A stretch of 64,000 nucleotides of DNA from Microbacterium salitolerans (GCF_019720895.1 NZ_JAHKSH010000003.1:372001-436000); one strand, 5' to 3'; shown: positions 1 to 7,644, numbered from the stretch's first letter. Notes: generated by a model from the letters alone, not told the origin. A program made the numbers and translations.

Positions 1-707
1 TCGCGATGGCGATGATCCCGATCGACCCCGACATGTTCGCGGGCCCCAGCATGCACGCGACGCAGGGCGAATCGAACTATCTGCTGTCGATGCTGGAACG
101 CGGTGGGTTCTGGTTCCTGCTCACCATCGGCCAGGGCGTCGTCGGCCTCGTCGTGCCGATCATGATCCTCGTGGCGTTCTGGGCGGCGCGGCGCGGGATC
201 CTCGAGAATCCCCTCGAGCACGTGACGCTCCTGCGCACGGTCGCGATCGTCGGCATCGGCGTCGGGTGGCTCGGCGGCGTGCCCTCGATGCTCACCCACG
301 TCGGCGTGATCGACCTGCCGATCCACGCGTCGTGGGCGTTCGCGGGGCTCTCCGCGGCGACGGGGGCGTTCGCCGGCGTCGGATACGCCGCGCTGTTCGG
401 CCTGATCGGCGGCGCGATCGAGCGCCGCCGACGCGGGCGTGAGGCCCCGCGCCGCCTGGGATTCACCGGCGCCGTCGTCGCCGTCGGCAAGCGGTCGCTG
501 TCGAGCTACCTCATGCAGTCGGTCATCTGCGCACCAGTGCTCGCGGCCTGGGGCCTCGGACTGGGCGGCGTGATGAACAGCACCGAGATGGTGCTGTTCG
601 CGATCGCCGTGTGGGCTGTGACGCTGCTGCTGTCGGCGATCTGGGAGGCGAAGGGCTGGCGCGGCCCCGCCGAGATCCTCCTGCGGCGCCTCGTCTATCG
701 GCGCTGA
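1..707 (+). CDS. DUF418 domain membrane protein, C-terminal part
   Basis: The reading frame is open at the left edge, so the true start lies outside the window and about 235 residues are visible. The protein is an integral membrane protein with roughly five to six hydrophobic segments. The last 70 residues, from GKRSLSSYLMQS to the end, match the C-terminal signature of the DUF418 family (YeiB-like; the segment with the S-x-Y-x-x-Q-S pattern followed by two membrane helices and a conserved W-x-x-x-G-P-x-E tail). DUF418 proteins are multi-pass inner-membrane proteins of unknown activity. The family call is firm; the biochemical role is unknown. Confidence 0.8.
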   Translation, partial: AMAMIPIDPDMFAGPSMHATQGESNYLLSMLERGGFWFLLTIGQGVVGLVVPIMILVAFWAARRGILENPLEHVTLLRTVAIVGIGVGWLGGVPSMLTHVGVIDLPIHASWAFAGLSAATGAFAGVGYAALFGLIGGAIERRRRGREAPRRLGFTGAVVAVGKRSLSSYLMQSVICAPVLAAWGLGLGGVMNSTEMVLFAIAVWAVTLLLSAIWEAKGWRGPAEILLRRLVYRR

Positions 708-713
708 CGAGCG

Positions 714-757
714 ACCCCGAACGAACCCGAACACGGATCCCTCGGGGCTCGCCCCTG
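714..757. repeat. short repeat D1 (CCCGAAC-rich with small hairpin)
   Basis: A tract with two CCCGAAC units followed by a small CGGGG/CCCC hairpin lies just before the DUF1266 gene. A similar tract (two CCCGAAC units at almost the same spacing, then a CGGGG/CGCCCC hairpin) occurs at 3614-3657. Resemblance is clear in the first 21 bases and weaker afterwards. Function unknown; it may be coincidence in GC-rich DNA. Confidence 0.3.
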
Positions 758-777
758 CGCCGCACTAGCGTCGAGAA

Positions 778-1644
778 GTGTTCCTTGCACTGCAGATCCC
801 GGGGCTGAGCCCCGACCAGTCGACGCTCATCATCGCGCTCTTCGCGGTGGTGATCGGCGGCGGGGCCATCGCCATCACGCTCGCGTTCGTCGTCCGCGGC
901 CGCCGCATGCGGCGCTTCCGGGAAGGACCGGGTGATCCCTCCGTGCCGGCGCCGACGGATCCGTGGCGCCGCTTCGCGGGCGCACTCGCCGCGCCGTATG
1001 CGCGCAGCGAGTGGCAGGCGACGAAGGGCGCTCGGCGTCGGCACGCTCCTGAGCAGGTGTTCTTCGGGTTCGCGTCGGCGCTGCCTTTCCCGATGGCGGT
1101 CTCGCAGCTGAGCAGGGACTGGGGCGTGAAGAACGCGGCGACCGCGGATGCCGTGTGCATCGAGCGCGTCTCGCGGGCGCTCACGGGAGCGCGCACGGTG
1201 CTGTGCGCCGTCCCGGAGCTGGATTCCGACGCGGTGCGCGAGCGGCTCGCCGAGGCCGGGGCACCGGAGGAGGCGGTCGACATGCTCGAGCTCGACACTC
1301 TCGTCGAGATCCGCGAGATGGAAGGCGTCGTCGACGGCGCCGAGGAGCGCCGCGACGCCCTCGCCTTCGACGTCGCTCGCTTCGCGAACCTCGTGCGCTG
1401 GTCGGCGTACGTCGGGTTCCACTCGGCCGAGCGCGGCCGCGAGGATCTCGACGTGCTCGCCACGTGCGCGCTCGTCGCCGCAGACGGCTGGGGCGATTAT
1501 GGATCCCGCTACCTGCGCGGGCTGGCGCAGTCGGGGTACGGCGGGTTCCGCCACGGCGGCATGAAGCGCTACGAGAAGGCCATCGCCTGGCTCATGTCCG
1601 ACGCGGCGAGCCCGTGGGCACAGACGCCGTGGGGCGCGCGGTGA
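778..1644 (+). CDS. DUF1266 domain-containing protein
   Basis: This 288-residue protein starts at a GTG. An N-terminal hydrophobic segment (about residues 10-35) is followed by a basic stretch, suggesting a membrane-anchored protein with a cytoplasmic domain. The remainder carries the DUF1266 pattern: a W-G-V-x-N segment near residue 120, then A-F-D-x-A-R-x-x-x-L-x-R, then D-G-W-x-D-Y-G-x-x-Y-L-R-G. In Enterobacteria and actinobacteria this domain occurs in polymorphic-toxin-like and hypothetical proteins, with no established function. It overlaps the next gene by a GTGA junction, so the two are probably translated together. Confidence 0.75.
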   Translation: MFLALQIPGLSPDQSTLIIALFAVVIGGGAIAITLAFVVRGRRMRRFREGPGDPSVPAPTDPWRRFAGALAAPYARSEWQATKGARRRHAPEQVFFGFASALPFPMAVSQLSRDWGVKNAATADAVCIERVSRALTGARTVLCAVPELDSDAVRERLAEAGAPEEAVDMLELDTLVEIREMEGVVDGAEERRDALAFDVARFANLVRWSAYVGFHSAERGREDLDVLATCALVAADGWGDYGSRYLRGLAQSGYGGFRHGGMKRYEKAIAWLMSDAASPWAQTPWGAR

Positions 1645-2660
1645 GCGGGCACGGGCTGGCATCGATGCGCGAGTTCCGACGGCACGCGCGGCGCGACGCG
1701 CCGCGGGTGCGCAAGGCGGAGCGCGTCTGGCCGTTCGCGGTCGTCGCGGTGGTCTTCTTCGTCCTCTTCGGCACGATCGGCGCCTTCGTGATCGCGCTTG
1801 CCCTCGACAGCGGCGCCCCCGACCGCCGGGAAGTCTTCCTCAGCGGCGTCGCCATGCTGCTGATCGGGACCGCATTCCTCGGGCTGCTCGTGTCGACGAT
1901 CGTCACGGTGGCCCGCCGCTGGCGCCGTCGCCGCGCGGCCGCCGCCGTCGCGCTCGCACACGGATGGCACTACGCGCTCGAGGGGGATCCGCAGAACTAC
2001 ACGGGCGCGCTCTTCCGCGCCGGCATGCGCGGGTGGGTCGAGAACTCGATGCACGTGCATGACCCGCGCTACGTCGAGCTCGGCAACTACGCGTTCCAGG
2101 CCGAGCAGGGCAGGTCGTTCACATCGCTCGATGAGGTCGGCTTCGTCGCGGTGCAGCTCGACCGCCCCCTGCCGCACATGTATCTGCAGGCGCAGGGACG
2201 CACGAAGCCGCGCCCCTACGCCGTCGGGTTCCAGCGCGGGCAGCGCATGGATCTCGAAGGCGACTTCCCGCGGTACTTTCGGCTGTTCGTGCCCGAAGGC
2301 TATGGCCAGGATACGCTCTTCGTGTTCACGCCCGACCTCATGCAGGCGTTCGTCGATCACGTGCCGGGCTGCGACGTCGAGATCGTCGACGACACGATGT
2401 GGGTGTACCTGCCCGGCCCGCTGGACGTCACGGATCCGTCTGCTCTGCTCATCGCCGTGTACATCGCCGAGACGGCCGGCGCGCATCTCGTCGCGCGCGG
2501 ATCCCGCTACACCGACGACCGCGCCGCCGAGCCCGGCCGCATCGAGCCGGAGGGGCGGCGCCTGACGGGCGTGAATCGCTGGGCCCTGATCCTCGCCCCG
2601 CCCGCCGCGACGCTGCTGGGCGTGCTCGCGGTCGGGGTGGCGCAGGGGCTGTTCGCGTAG
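1641..2660 (+). CDS. hypothetical membrane protein
   Basis: I do not recognise this protein. Starting from the GTG that overlaps the stop of the DUF1266 gene, it has 339 residues; an ATG at 1665 is an alternative. Two membrane segments lie near residues 30-55 and 67-90, a third sits at the very C-terminus (about 313-337), and the roughly 220 residues between are soluble. The soluble part is mixed alpha/beta and includes a P-x-Y-F-R-L-F-V-P-E-G-Y-x-Q-D-T-L-F-V-F stretch. It forms a two-gene unit with the DUF1266 gene and ends exactly where palindrome A1 begins. Confidence 0.7.
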   Translation: MSGHGLASMREFRRHARRDAPRVRKAERVWPFAVVAVVFFVLFGTIGAFVIALALDSGAPDRREVFLSGVAMLLIGTAFLGLLVSTIVTVARRWRRRRAAAAVALAHGWHYALEGDPQNYTGALFRAGMRGWVENSMHVHDPRYVELGNYAFQAEQGRSFTSLDEVGFVAVQLDRPLPHMYLQAQGRTKPRPYAVGFQRGQRMDLEGDFPRYFRLFVPEGYGQDTLFVFTPDLMQAFVDHVPGCDVEIVDDTMWVYLPGPLDVTDPSALLIAVYIAETAGAHLVARGSRYTDDRAAEPGRIEPEGRRLTGVNRWALILAPPAATLLGVLAVGVAQGLFA

Positions 2661-2729
2661 CGAGCGCACATGATCCCGACACCCGTACATGAAATGTCAT
2701 GTACCCCTGCAGGGATCATGTGCGCTCGC
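2660..2729. repeat. palindrome family A, copy A1
   Basis: A nested inverted repeat. Perfect 18-base outer arms (2660-2677 and 2712-2729) enclose a second perfect 8-base hairpin (2685-2692 / 2697-2704, loop AATG), with short unpaired stretches between. It begins on the last base of one stop codon and overlaps the 3' end of the convergent CPBP gene, so it could be a bidirectional terminator, though no U-tract follows. The arm core CGCACATGA and the inner ACATGA/TCATGT recur at 3671, 4583 and 20961. Confidence 0.85.
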
Positions 2730-3582
2730 GCCGCCGGACCGCCTGGCCGAGCAGCAGGATCACGAGGATCCACACGGTCCAGCTGACGGCGAAGAAGGCC
2801 CAGTATGCGGCGTCGCCGAGGTCGACGAGGGGCGTGACGAGGTTGCCGTAGGCGAACTGCCCCATCATGTTCATGATCGCGTGCGCGTAGACGGCCGGCC
2901 AGACGGATCCGCTGAGATAGCGGACGGCGCTGATTGCGAACGCGGCGAGCAGGAGGTTCACGGTCGTCGACACGACGTCGCGCGCCGGCATCGTGCCCTC
3001 GAGCGCATACGTGAGCGTCAGGGGCAGGTGCCAGACCGCCCAGAACGCGCCGATGATCGCGCTCGAGCGCCAGAAGCCGAGCGGTGCGAGCGTCGACTGG
3101 ACGTAGCCGCGCCAGCCGAGCTCCTCGCCGAAGGTGAAGAGCATCCACACGATCGACAGCGGGATGACGAGCAGCGCCGCCGTGCCCGCGCCGTCGATCA
3201 CCGTGTAGTCCACCAGCCCAAGTGACGCCGTCACGGCGATCGTCGCGAGCGGCACCCCGACGAAGACGCAGAGGGCGATGCCGGTGGTCCGAAGCGTGCG
3301 GCCGAGCGGTCGGACGCCGATCGCCGACCAGCGCCAGAACCGCATGCCCGGCCGCAGGGTCGCGTGCACGACGAGGATGACGACGAACGGGATCCATTGC
3401 AGCGCCGGCGTCGCGGACGACAGGATCGCACTGTCGAGATCCGACGCCCAGAACGGCAGGCAGACCGCGACGACCACCGCCAGGAGGGCGATTCCGGCGA
3501 CCGTCAGGAAGCGCGGTGCCCAGTCGGGCAGGGATCCGATCGGGGCGTAGGTGAGGTTCGGTGCGGTGTTCACACGCGTCAC
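2716..3582 (-). CDS. CPBP family intramembrane metalloprotease
   Basis: This is a multi-pass membrane protein of 288 residues when started at the GTG at 3582; another GTG lies at 3573, and a longer upstream reading would run through palindrome A2 and is not credible. It carries the CPBP (CAAX protease and bacteriocin-processing) signatures: EELGWRGY with the glutamates at 153-154 and arginine at 158, F-W-A-V-W-H with the histidine at about 185, and H-A-I-M-N with the histidine at about 234. These form the metal-binding active site of this family, which cleaves within the membrane or acts in bacteriocin immunity. The substrate is not indicated by the neighbours. Confidence 0.85.
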   Translation of the reverse strand: MTRVNTAPNLTYAPIGSLPDWAPRFLTVAGIALLAVVVAVCLPFWASDLDSAILSSATPALQWIPFVVILVVHATLRPGMRFWRWSAIGVRPLGRTLRTTGIALCVFVGVPLATIAVTASLGLVDYTVIDGAGTAALLVIPLSIVWMLFTFGEELGWRGYVQSTLAPLGFWRSSAIIGAFWAVWHLPLTLTYALEGTMPARDVVSTTVNLLLAAFAISAVRYLSGSVWPAVYAHAIMNMMGQFAYGNLVTPLVDLGDAAYWAFFAVSWTVWILVILLLGQAVRRRERT

Positions 3583-3613
3583 GCTACGAGGGCGGAGCCC
3601 AGGCCGCAGGGCC

Positions 3614-3657
3614 TCCCGAACGCGCCCGAACACGCTCCGGGGGATCGCCCCCGCTCG
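3614..3657. repeat. short repeat D2
   Basis: Second copy of the CCCGAAC-rich tract seen at 714-757, here upstream of the CPBP gene. It is followed by a CCGGGGG/CCCCC hairpin. No function is evident. Confidence 0.3.
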
Positions 3658-3670
3658 CGGGTGGGGGCGT

Positions 3671-3740
3671 AGCGAACGCACATGATCCCAACACGCGTAC
3701 ATGAGATGTCACGTACCTCTGCAGAGTTCATGTGCGCGCG
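3671..3740. repeat. palindrome family A, copy A2 (degenerate)
   Basis: Same layout as A1: outer arms share GCACATGA/TCATGTGC and an inner hairpin reads GTACATGA then TCACGTAC with one mismatch. This copy lies between divergent genes (CPBP on minus, hydrolase on plus), which argues that family A is not only a terminator. Confidence 0.75.
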
Positions 3741-3789
3741 GCGGGCGGAGTCCTTGACGCGGATCCTGCTGGCCGGTAGTCCAGACCCC

Positions 3790-4566
3790 ATGACCACAGC
3801 GATGTCGCTCGACGGCAGCCCGATCTTCTTCTCGACGGTCGGCGACGGCCCTCCGGTGGTCATCGTCGGTGGGGCGATGTCCACAGCGACGGCTGGCGTA
3901 CCGCTGGCGGACGCGCTCGCCGCGGCGGGATTCCAGGGCGTGACGATGGATCGGCGGGCACGCGGCGCGAGCGGCGACACTGCGCCGTACGCACCGGAGC
4001 GCGAGGCCGAGGACGTCGCCGCCGTCATCCGGGCCGTCGGCGGCGAGGCGGCGGTCCTCGGCCACTCGTCGGGAGCCGTGCTCGCCCTGTTCGCCGCGGG
4101 CGCCGGCGCTCCGATCACACACCTGTTCCTCTCCGAGCCGCCCTTTTCGTTCGGCGAGAAGGCGGCGGATCCGGGGCTGCCGCATCGCCTGCAGACCTGC
4201 GTCGACGAGGGGCGGCCGGAGGACGCCATCACGATGTTCCAGCGGGATGCAGTCGGGCTGCCCGAGCCGATGATCGAGCAGATCCGGCAGAGCCCGATGT
4301 TCGCCGACCTCGTGCCCCTCGCGCAGTCCGCCGTCTACGATGCGATCCTCACGAACGCCCTGCCGCGCCCGACGCCGGCCATGGCAGGCATCGCGGTGCC
4401 GGTCACGATCCTGCGCGGGGAGCCGACGTTCCCGATTCTCGTGCGCGCCTCCGAGCTGCTCGCCGAGGCGATGCCCGAGGCCGAGCTCGTGGTCGTACCC
4501 GAGTCGCGCGACCACGGCGTGGATCCGGTCGGCACGGTGCGCGAGATCGCCGCCCGCATGGGGTGA
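3790..4566 (+). CDS. alpha/beta hydrolase
   Basis: A 258-residue cytoplasmic hydrolase of the alpha/beta fold. The nucleophile elbow G-H-S-S-G is at residues 91-95 with serine 93 as the expected nucleophile; D-x-R-x-x-G-x-S at about 54-61 is the usual strand-loop after the oxyanion region; and the catalytic histidine is probably in S-R-D-H-G near residue 242. I chose the ATG at 3790 because upstream in-frame codons run into palindrome A2 and give a non-family extension. Substrate unknown. It converges on the VOC gene, with palindrome A3 between them. Confidence 0.8.
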   Translation: MTTAMSLDGSPIFFSTVGDGPPVVIVGGAMSTATAGVPLADALAAAGFQGVTMDRRARGASGDTAPYAPEREAEDVAAVIRAVGGEAAVLGHSSGAVLALFAAGAGAPITHLFLSEPPFSFGEKAADPGLPHRLQTCVDEGRPEDAITMFQRDAVGLPEPMIEQIRQSPMFADLVPLAQSAVYDAILTNALPRPTPAMAGIAVPVTILRGEPTFPILVRASELLAEAMPEAELVVVPESRDHGVDPVGTVREIAARMG

Positions 4567-4582
4567 GGAGATCCGCGCCGTC

Positions 4583-4651
4583 AGCGCACACGATGCCGAC
4601 GCAGAGACAGGACATCTCATGTCCCTGCGCACGGATCCTGTGCGCTCGCGG
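4583..4651. repeat. palindrome family A, copy A3
   Basis: Imperfect member of family A between two convergent genes. The outer arms contain AGCGCACA and TGTGCGCT; the inner hairpin is GGACAT/ATGTCC around CTC. It lies 16 bases after the hydrolase stop and 6 bases before the VOC stop. Confidence 0.75.
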
Positions 4652-4657
4652 GGCGGA

Positions 4658-5089
4658 TCAGCCCAGCGGCTCGGCGAGGGCGATGAGGACCCCCTCCGGC
4701 CCGCGCACGTAGCAGAGCCGGTAGGCGCTCTCGTACTGCACGACCTGATCGACGAGTTCGGCGCCGTATGGGCGCAGGCGGGCGACCGTGTCGTCGATGT
4801 CGTCGACCTGGAACATGGCCCGCAGGTACCCGGTCTGATTCGGCGGGCCGGGATCCACGCGGAGCGCCGAGGGGGAGCGGAAGCGCGAGAGCTCGATGCC
4901 GACGCCGCCGGGTGCGCGCAGCATGGCGATGTCGCACTGGGCGCCATCGAGCCCGATCGTGCGGTCGACCCATTCGCCCTCGACGGCTCCCGTGCCCTCC
5001 AATTCGAGCCCGAGCTCGACGAAGAAGGCGACGGCGGCGTCGAGGTCGTCGACGACGATGCCGATGTTGTCCATGCGGATGACGGCCAC
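4658..5089 (-). CDS. VOC family (glyoxalase-like) protein
   Basis: A 143-residue protein with two beta-alpha-beta-beta-beta modules typical of the vicinal oxygen chelate superfamily. Module one begins I-R-M-D-N-I-G-I-V-V-D-D-L-D-A-A with V-x-F-F; module two contains A-M-F-Q-V-D-D-I-D-D-T-V-x-R-L and ends Y-V-R-G-P-E-G-V-L-I-A-L-A-E. Such proteins include metal-dependent lyases, dioxygenases and antibiotic-binding proteins; the exact activity cannot be told. The GTG at 5089 gives the M-A-V-I-R start usual for this subgroup; an ATG at 5074 is a shorter alternative. Confidence 0.8.
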   Translation of the reverse strand: MAVIRMDNIGIVVDDLDAAVAFFVELGLELEGTGAVEGEWVDRTIGLDGAQCDIAMLRAPGGVGIELSRFRSPSALRVDPGPPNQTGYLRAMFQVDDIDDTVARLRPYGAELVDQVVQYESAYRLCYVRGPEGVLIALAEPLG

Positions 5090-5130
5090 GGGGTGACGAT
5101 ATGTCGGGCGTGCCCGCGGCGCAATGGGGC

Positions 5131-5213
5131 GTGCGCTCGTGAGGAGAGGTGCAGGATCGAGGAGGGACCGTGCGCCAGGGATCCTCAGGAGCGCGCATCT
5201 CCTCAACCAGGCA
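5131..5213. repeat. palindrome family B, copy B1
   Basis: An imperfect inverted repeat whose arms share GAGGAGA/TCTCCTC. Its left segment is nearly the same as that of B2 (5463) and resembles B3 (8082). Downstream it contains GGATCCTCAGGAG, also reminiscent of the B3 inner region. Confidence 0.65.
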
Positions 5214-5420
5214 CGGCGACCGTGGCTCTCAGGACCCGTAGAGCTCGCTCGCGACGAGGACCCGACTCGGGCATGGTCGGGTTCCGGCTGTTCGGGCTCC
5301 CTCGCACTCCGACGGTTCTGCAGTGCTGGACGAGCCTCGACGAGCTCTACGACTACGCATCCCAGCCGCAGGCGCTGCATCGTCCCGCGTGGGCGTCGTT
5401 CAACGCGCGTGCCCGTCCAG
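5205..5420 (+). pseudogene. DUF4188 family remnant, frameshifted
   Basis: Translated on the plus strand from 5273, the segment M-V-G-F-R-L-F-G-L-P-R-T-P-T-V-L-Q-C-W, then D-E-L-Y-D-Y-A, then H-R-P-A-W-A-S-F-N, follows the core of DUF4188 proteins (pattern: D-P-D-S-G-x-x-G-x-R, then W-R-S-F-x-x-L-x-x-Y-A, then H-x-P-A-W-x-x-F-N). The preceding residues D-S-G are in this frame, but the expected E-L-A-R-D-x-D-P lies one frame over, at about 5236-5261, as if one G was lost near 5261. The family N-terminus and the C-terminal V-G-I-W-H-E-T-Y motif are missing. DUF4188 proteins are small monooxygenase-like proteins. The fragment lies between B1 and B2. Confidence 0.6.
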
Positions 5421-5462
5421 GTGAAGCGCGCACGGGATCGCATGGCGGCCGGAGCAACCGGC

Positions 5463-5535
5463 GTGCACTCCTGAGGAGATGAGCAGGATCGAGGATCCCG
5501 CGAACGGAATCCGTCCTCATCCCCGCGCATCTCCG
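5463..5535. repeat. palindrome family B, copy B2
   Basis: Second copy after the DUF4188 remnant. It shares 29 of 33 bases of its left segment with B1. The right arm (CATCTCC) pairs only partly with GGAGATG. It overlaps the region just beyond the stop of the next minus-strand gene. Confidence 0.65.
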
Positions 5536-5539
5536 GGCG

Positions 5540-6172
5540 TCAGTCGGGGGAGACCATCACGTTCCACTCGCGGGCGCGGACACGGAGGATCCCCGCCGTG
5601 ACGGCGCGATCGTCCTCCTGGGCGGCGCGCAGCACCTCGAGTGCCGTGGCGGCATCGGGGGCGTGCACGATCGTCATGCCGGCGCCCTCCTCGTCGGGAA
5701 GCGGCCCTGCGGCGACGAGGAGGCCGCGTGCACGGAGGCTCTGCAGGAACGCGACGTGCTGGGGGAAGTCGGGGTGAGTGAACACGCTGCGCACGCCCGG
5801 GGCCGCCGCGTGATCGAGCACGAACCAGTGATCTGCGGCGAGGTCGAGAGCGCGGTGGGGGATCCAGCCCTCGTCTCCGAGCGCGTCGCGGCACCAGGAC
5901 CAGCCGCTCTCCGCGTCGTCGTGGAGGAGGCGCACGATGTCGCCGGAGCGCACCGCCAGCTCCTGCGTGTCGTAGGCCTCGCGCACGACCGCGTCGGGAC
6001 GCGCGCCGTCGAGGATCCGCTCGGGCACCCATCCCTCGCCCTTCTCGGCGGACGCGAAGACGAAGGCGGGCCACTCGTCATCGCGCTCGCCGACGCGCAC
6101 GGCATCGCCGGGAGCCAGGCGCAGCGGCGCGCGATCCGGGGTCTGGTGGTCGGCCGTGACGCGGATCCTCAT
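5540..6172 (-). CDS. SH3-like/YCII domain protein
   Basis: From the ATG at 6172 the protein has 210 residues and three parts. Two tandem variant SH3 modules occupy about residues 1-55 and 58-110; both contain a G-D-x-V-R core and end in G-W-[VI]-P-x-R-[IA]-L. From about residue 112 to the end is a YCII-related domain with the H-P-D-F-P-x-H-x-x-F-L segment, then A-A-G-P-L-x-D-E-x-G-A-G-M, and a C-terminal M-V strand. YCII domains are small ferredoxin-fold putative enzymes with a conserved His-Asp pair. I have not met this fusion as a characterised protein. It is divergent from the siderophore-interacting protein gene. Confidence 0.75.
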   Translation of the reverse strand: MRIRVTADHQTPDRAPLRLAPGDAVRVGERDDEWPAFVFASAEKGEGWVPERILDGARPDAVVREAYDTQELAVRSGDIVRLLHDDAESGWSWCRDALGDEGWIPHRALDLAADHWFVLDHAAAPGVRSVFTHPDFPQHVAFLQSLRARGLLVAAGPLPDEEGAGMTIVHAPDAATALEVLRAAQEDDRAVTAGILRVRAREWNVMVSPD

Positions 6173-6243
6173 GCGGTCAGTATGGGGTGATGAGGGCGTC
6201 GGTGTACACAAGCGGGACGCGCGGCGTGCTTGACGGATCGTCG

Positions 6244-6263
6244 AAGTGAGGCAACCCTTACTT
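6244..6263. promoter_or_regulatory. candidate iron-regulator (IdeR/DtxR-type) box
   Basis: An interrupted palindrome, AAGTGAGG-CAAC-CCTTACTT with one mismatch between arms, lies 20 bases before the start of the siderophore-interacting protein gene. It resembles the DtxR/IdeR operator (TTAGG..., two inverted half sites around a short centre). The position and the gene downstream support iron repression; no binding data are available from the sequence. Confidence 0.5.
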
Positions 6264-6283
6264 CAGTCGTCCGAAAGGGAGCC

Positions 6284-7084
6284 ATGAGCAACATCGCCGT
6301 CACCCACGCCGCATCGGGCCTCGTGTATGCCGAGGTCGCGCGCGCAGAGCGCGTCACACCCCATATGGTCCGCGTCACGCTCACGGGCGACGACCTGCGC
6401 CGATTCGAGCACGTCGGCTTCGACCAGTGGTTCCGGCTCGCGCTGCCGGTGCACGGAGACGCGGCCCTCAGGCGCATGCCGCAGAGGTTCGGCATGACCG
6501 GAATGCTGAAGTGGCTCGCGATCGGAAAGGACGCCCGACCCGTGATCCGCAACTACACCGTGCGCGACTTCCGCCCCGAGATGCCAGAGCTCGACATCGA
6601 CTTCGTCGTGCACGGCGACGACGGCACCGCCGGGCCATGGGCGCAGCGGGCCGTGGCGGGGGAGCGCGTCGCGTTCATCGACCAGGGCTGCGGATGGCGC
6701 GGCCTCGCCAGCGACTGGCAGCTCATCGCCGCCGACGAGAGCGGGCTGCCCGCCGCCGCCGGGATCCTGCGGGATCTGCCCCGCGGAGCGAGGGGGCACG
6801 CGATCATCGAGCTGTTCGACGCGCGAGACCGGCAGGCCGTCGAGGCACCTCCCGGAGTGACCGTCCACTGGCTGGTGAGGGACCCCGGCGAGGCGCCCGG
6901 CGCGCGCCTGCTTCCCTTCCTCGCGGATCTCGCGTTCCCCGAGGGGCTGCCGTACGCGTTCGTCGTGGGCGAGCAGGCGCTCGCCGCAGCCGGCCGCCGG
7001 CACCTCGTGAAGGAGCGCGGAATCGATCGACGGCACGTCACGTTCTCGGGGTACTGGAAGCGGGGCGCGACGTCGCCGAGCTGA
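6284..7084 (+). CDS. siderophore-interacting protein (FAD-dependent ferric reductase)
   Basis: A 266-residue cytoplasmic flavoprotein of the SIP/ViuB family. It reduces siderophore-bound ferric iron to release it inside the cell. The FAD-binding motif R-N-Y-T-V-R is at residues 89-94, followed by the pyrophosphate-contacting H-G-D-D-G-T-A-G-P-W-A at 110-120 and the NAD(P)H-site region A-A-D-E-S-G-L-P-A near 162-170. The C-terminal G-Y-W-K-x-G is also typical. The ATG at 6284 follows an AAAGGGA ribosome site. A candidate iron box precedes the gene, and a haem-degrading enzyme is encoded about 0.7 kb downstream on the other strand. Confidence 0.9.
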   Translation: MSNIAVTHAASGLVYAEVARAERVTPHMVRVTLTGDDLRRFEHVGFDQWFRLALPVHGDAALRRMPQRFGMTGMLKWLAIGKDARPVIRNYTVRDFRPEMPELDIDFVVHGDDGTAGPWAQRAVAGERVAFIDQGCGWRGLASDWQLIAADESGLPAAAGILRDLPRGARGHAIIELFDARDRQAVEAPPGVTVHWLVRDPGEAPGARLLPFLADLAFPEGLPYAFVVGEQALAAAGRRHLVKERGIDRRHVTFSGYWKRGATSPS

Positions 7085-7109
7085 GATCTCGGATCCGGGT
7101 GTCGTCTGG

Positions 7110-7135
7110 GCAGGCGTCCGCCGGTGGACGCCTGC
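7110..7135. terminator. hairpin between convergent genes
   Basis: A perfect 10-base stem, GCAGGCGTCC with GGACGCCTGC, around a six-base loop. It lies 25 bases after the siderophore-interacting protein gene and 50 bases after the end of the convergent minus-strand gene. No U-tract; probably a bidirectional terminator. Confidence 0.65.
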
Positions 7136-7185
7136 GTGGACGGAGGGCGAGATCTGCCGCACGGCGCGGTGACGGCACCGGACCC

Positions 7186-7644
7186 TCAGGACGGCGTGCG
7201 TTCCAGCACGACGACATCCGTCGGCGTCGTCCGCCTGGCCGCGAGCGCGGCGGATCCCGGCTCGATGCGCAGCCACTCGGCCCAGAGCCTGGCGTGCTCG
7301 TCGCCGTCGGCGCGGTGCGCGATGACGTCCTCGACGGATCCGTCGGGCAACGTCACGGTCGCTCGCGGATCCGCGAGCAGATTTCGCCACCAGGCCGGGT
7401 GCCCCTCGCCCCAGCCGTTCATGGCGAGGGTGTGGAGCCGGTCGCCGTCCTCGAGATAGCCGACGATGGCGGGACGGCGCTCACCGGATCGGCGCCCCGT
7501 GGTCGTGAGCACCAGTGCGCCCCAGGTATTGCGCTCCCCCGGGTGCCACAGTCCCCGCCCGGGCCCGCGCCGTGCGATCGCGCGATGCACCTTCCACGCG
7601 GTCGTCACGACGACCCGCGGCGGAATGAATGGCGTCCTGGTCAT
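7186..7644 (-). CDS. nitroreductase/quinone reductase family F420-type protein (DUF385)
   Basis: A 152-residue protein of the deazaflavin-dependent nitroreductase (Ddn-like, split beta-barrel) family. Diagnostic segments are L-T-T-T-G-R-R-S-G-x-x-R, the H-P-A-W-W-R-N-L-L-A-D-P motif near residue 85, and V-T-L-P-D-G. Family members bind coenzyme F420 and reduce nitro groups, quinones or fatty acids; the substrate is not predictable here. The ATG at 7644 follows a GGGAGGATCC ribosome site. Confidence 0.85.
   Translation of the reverse strand: MTRTPFIPPRVVVTTAWKVHRAIARRGPGRGLWHPGERNTWGALVLTTTGRRSGERRPAIVGYLEDGDRLHTLAMNGWGEGHPAWWRNLLADPRATVTLPDGSVEDVIAHRADGDEHARLWAEWLRIEPGSAALAARRTTPTDVVVLERTPS

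Larger units (their letters stand above)
5090..5539. other. 450-base region without an intact gene
   Basis: This gap between the VOC gene and the SH3-YCII gene holds palindrome copies B1 and B2 and, between them, a broken DUF4188 gene. No complete reading frame here has a recognisable product. The two B copies share a 33-base left segment with four differences, in direct orientation about 330 bases apart. Confidence 0.7.

Noticed and set aside
3671-3740. Palindrome A2 as a transcription terminator
   Set aside because: It lies upstream of both neighbouring genes, so nothing would be terminated there; kept as a repeat only.
5090-5530. An N-terminal extension of the VOC protein through this region on the minus strand
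   Set aside because: The extra residues are low complexity and unlike any VOC protein, and they would run through palindromes B1 and B2.
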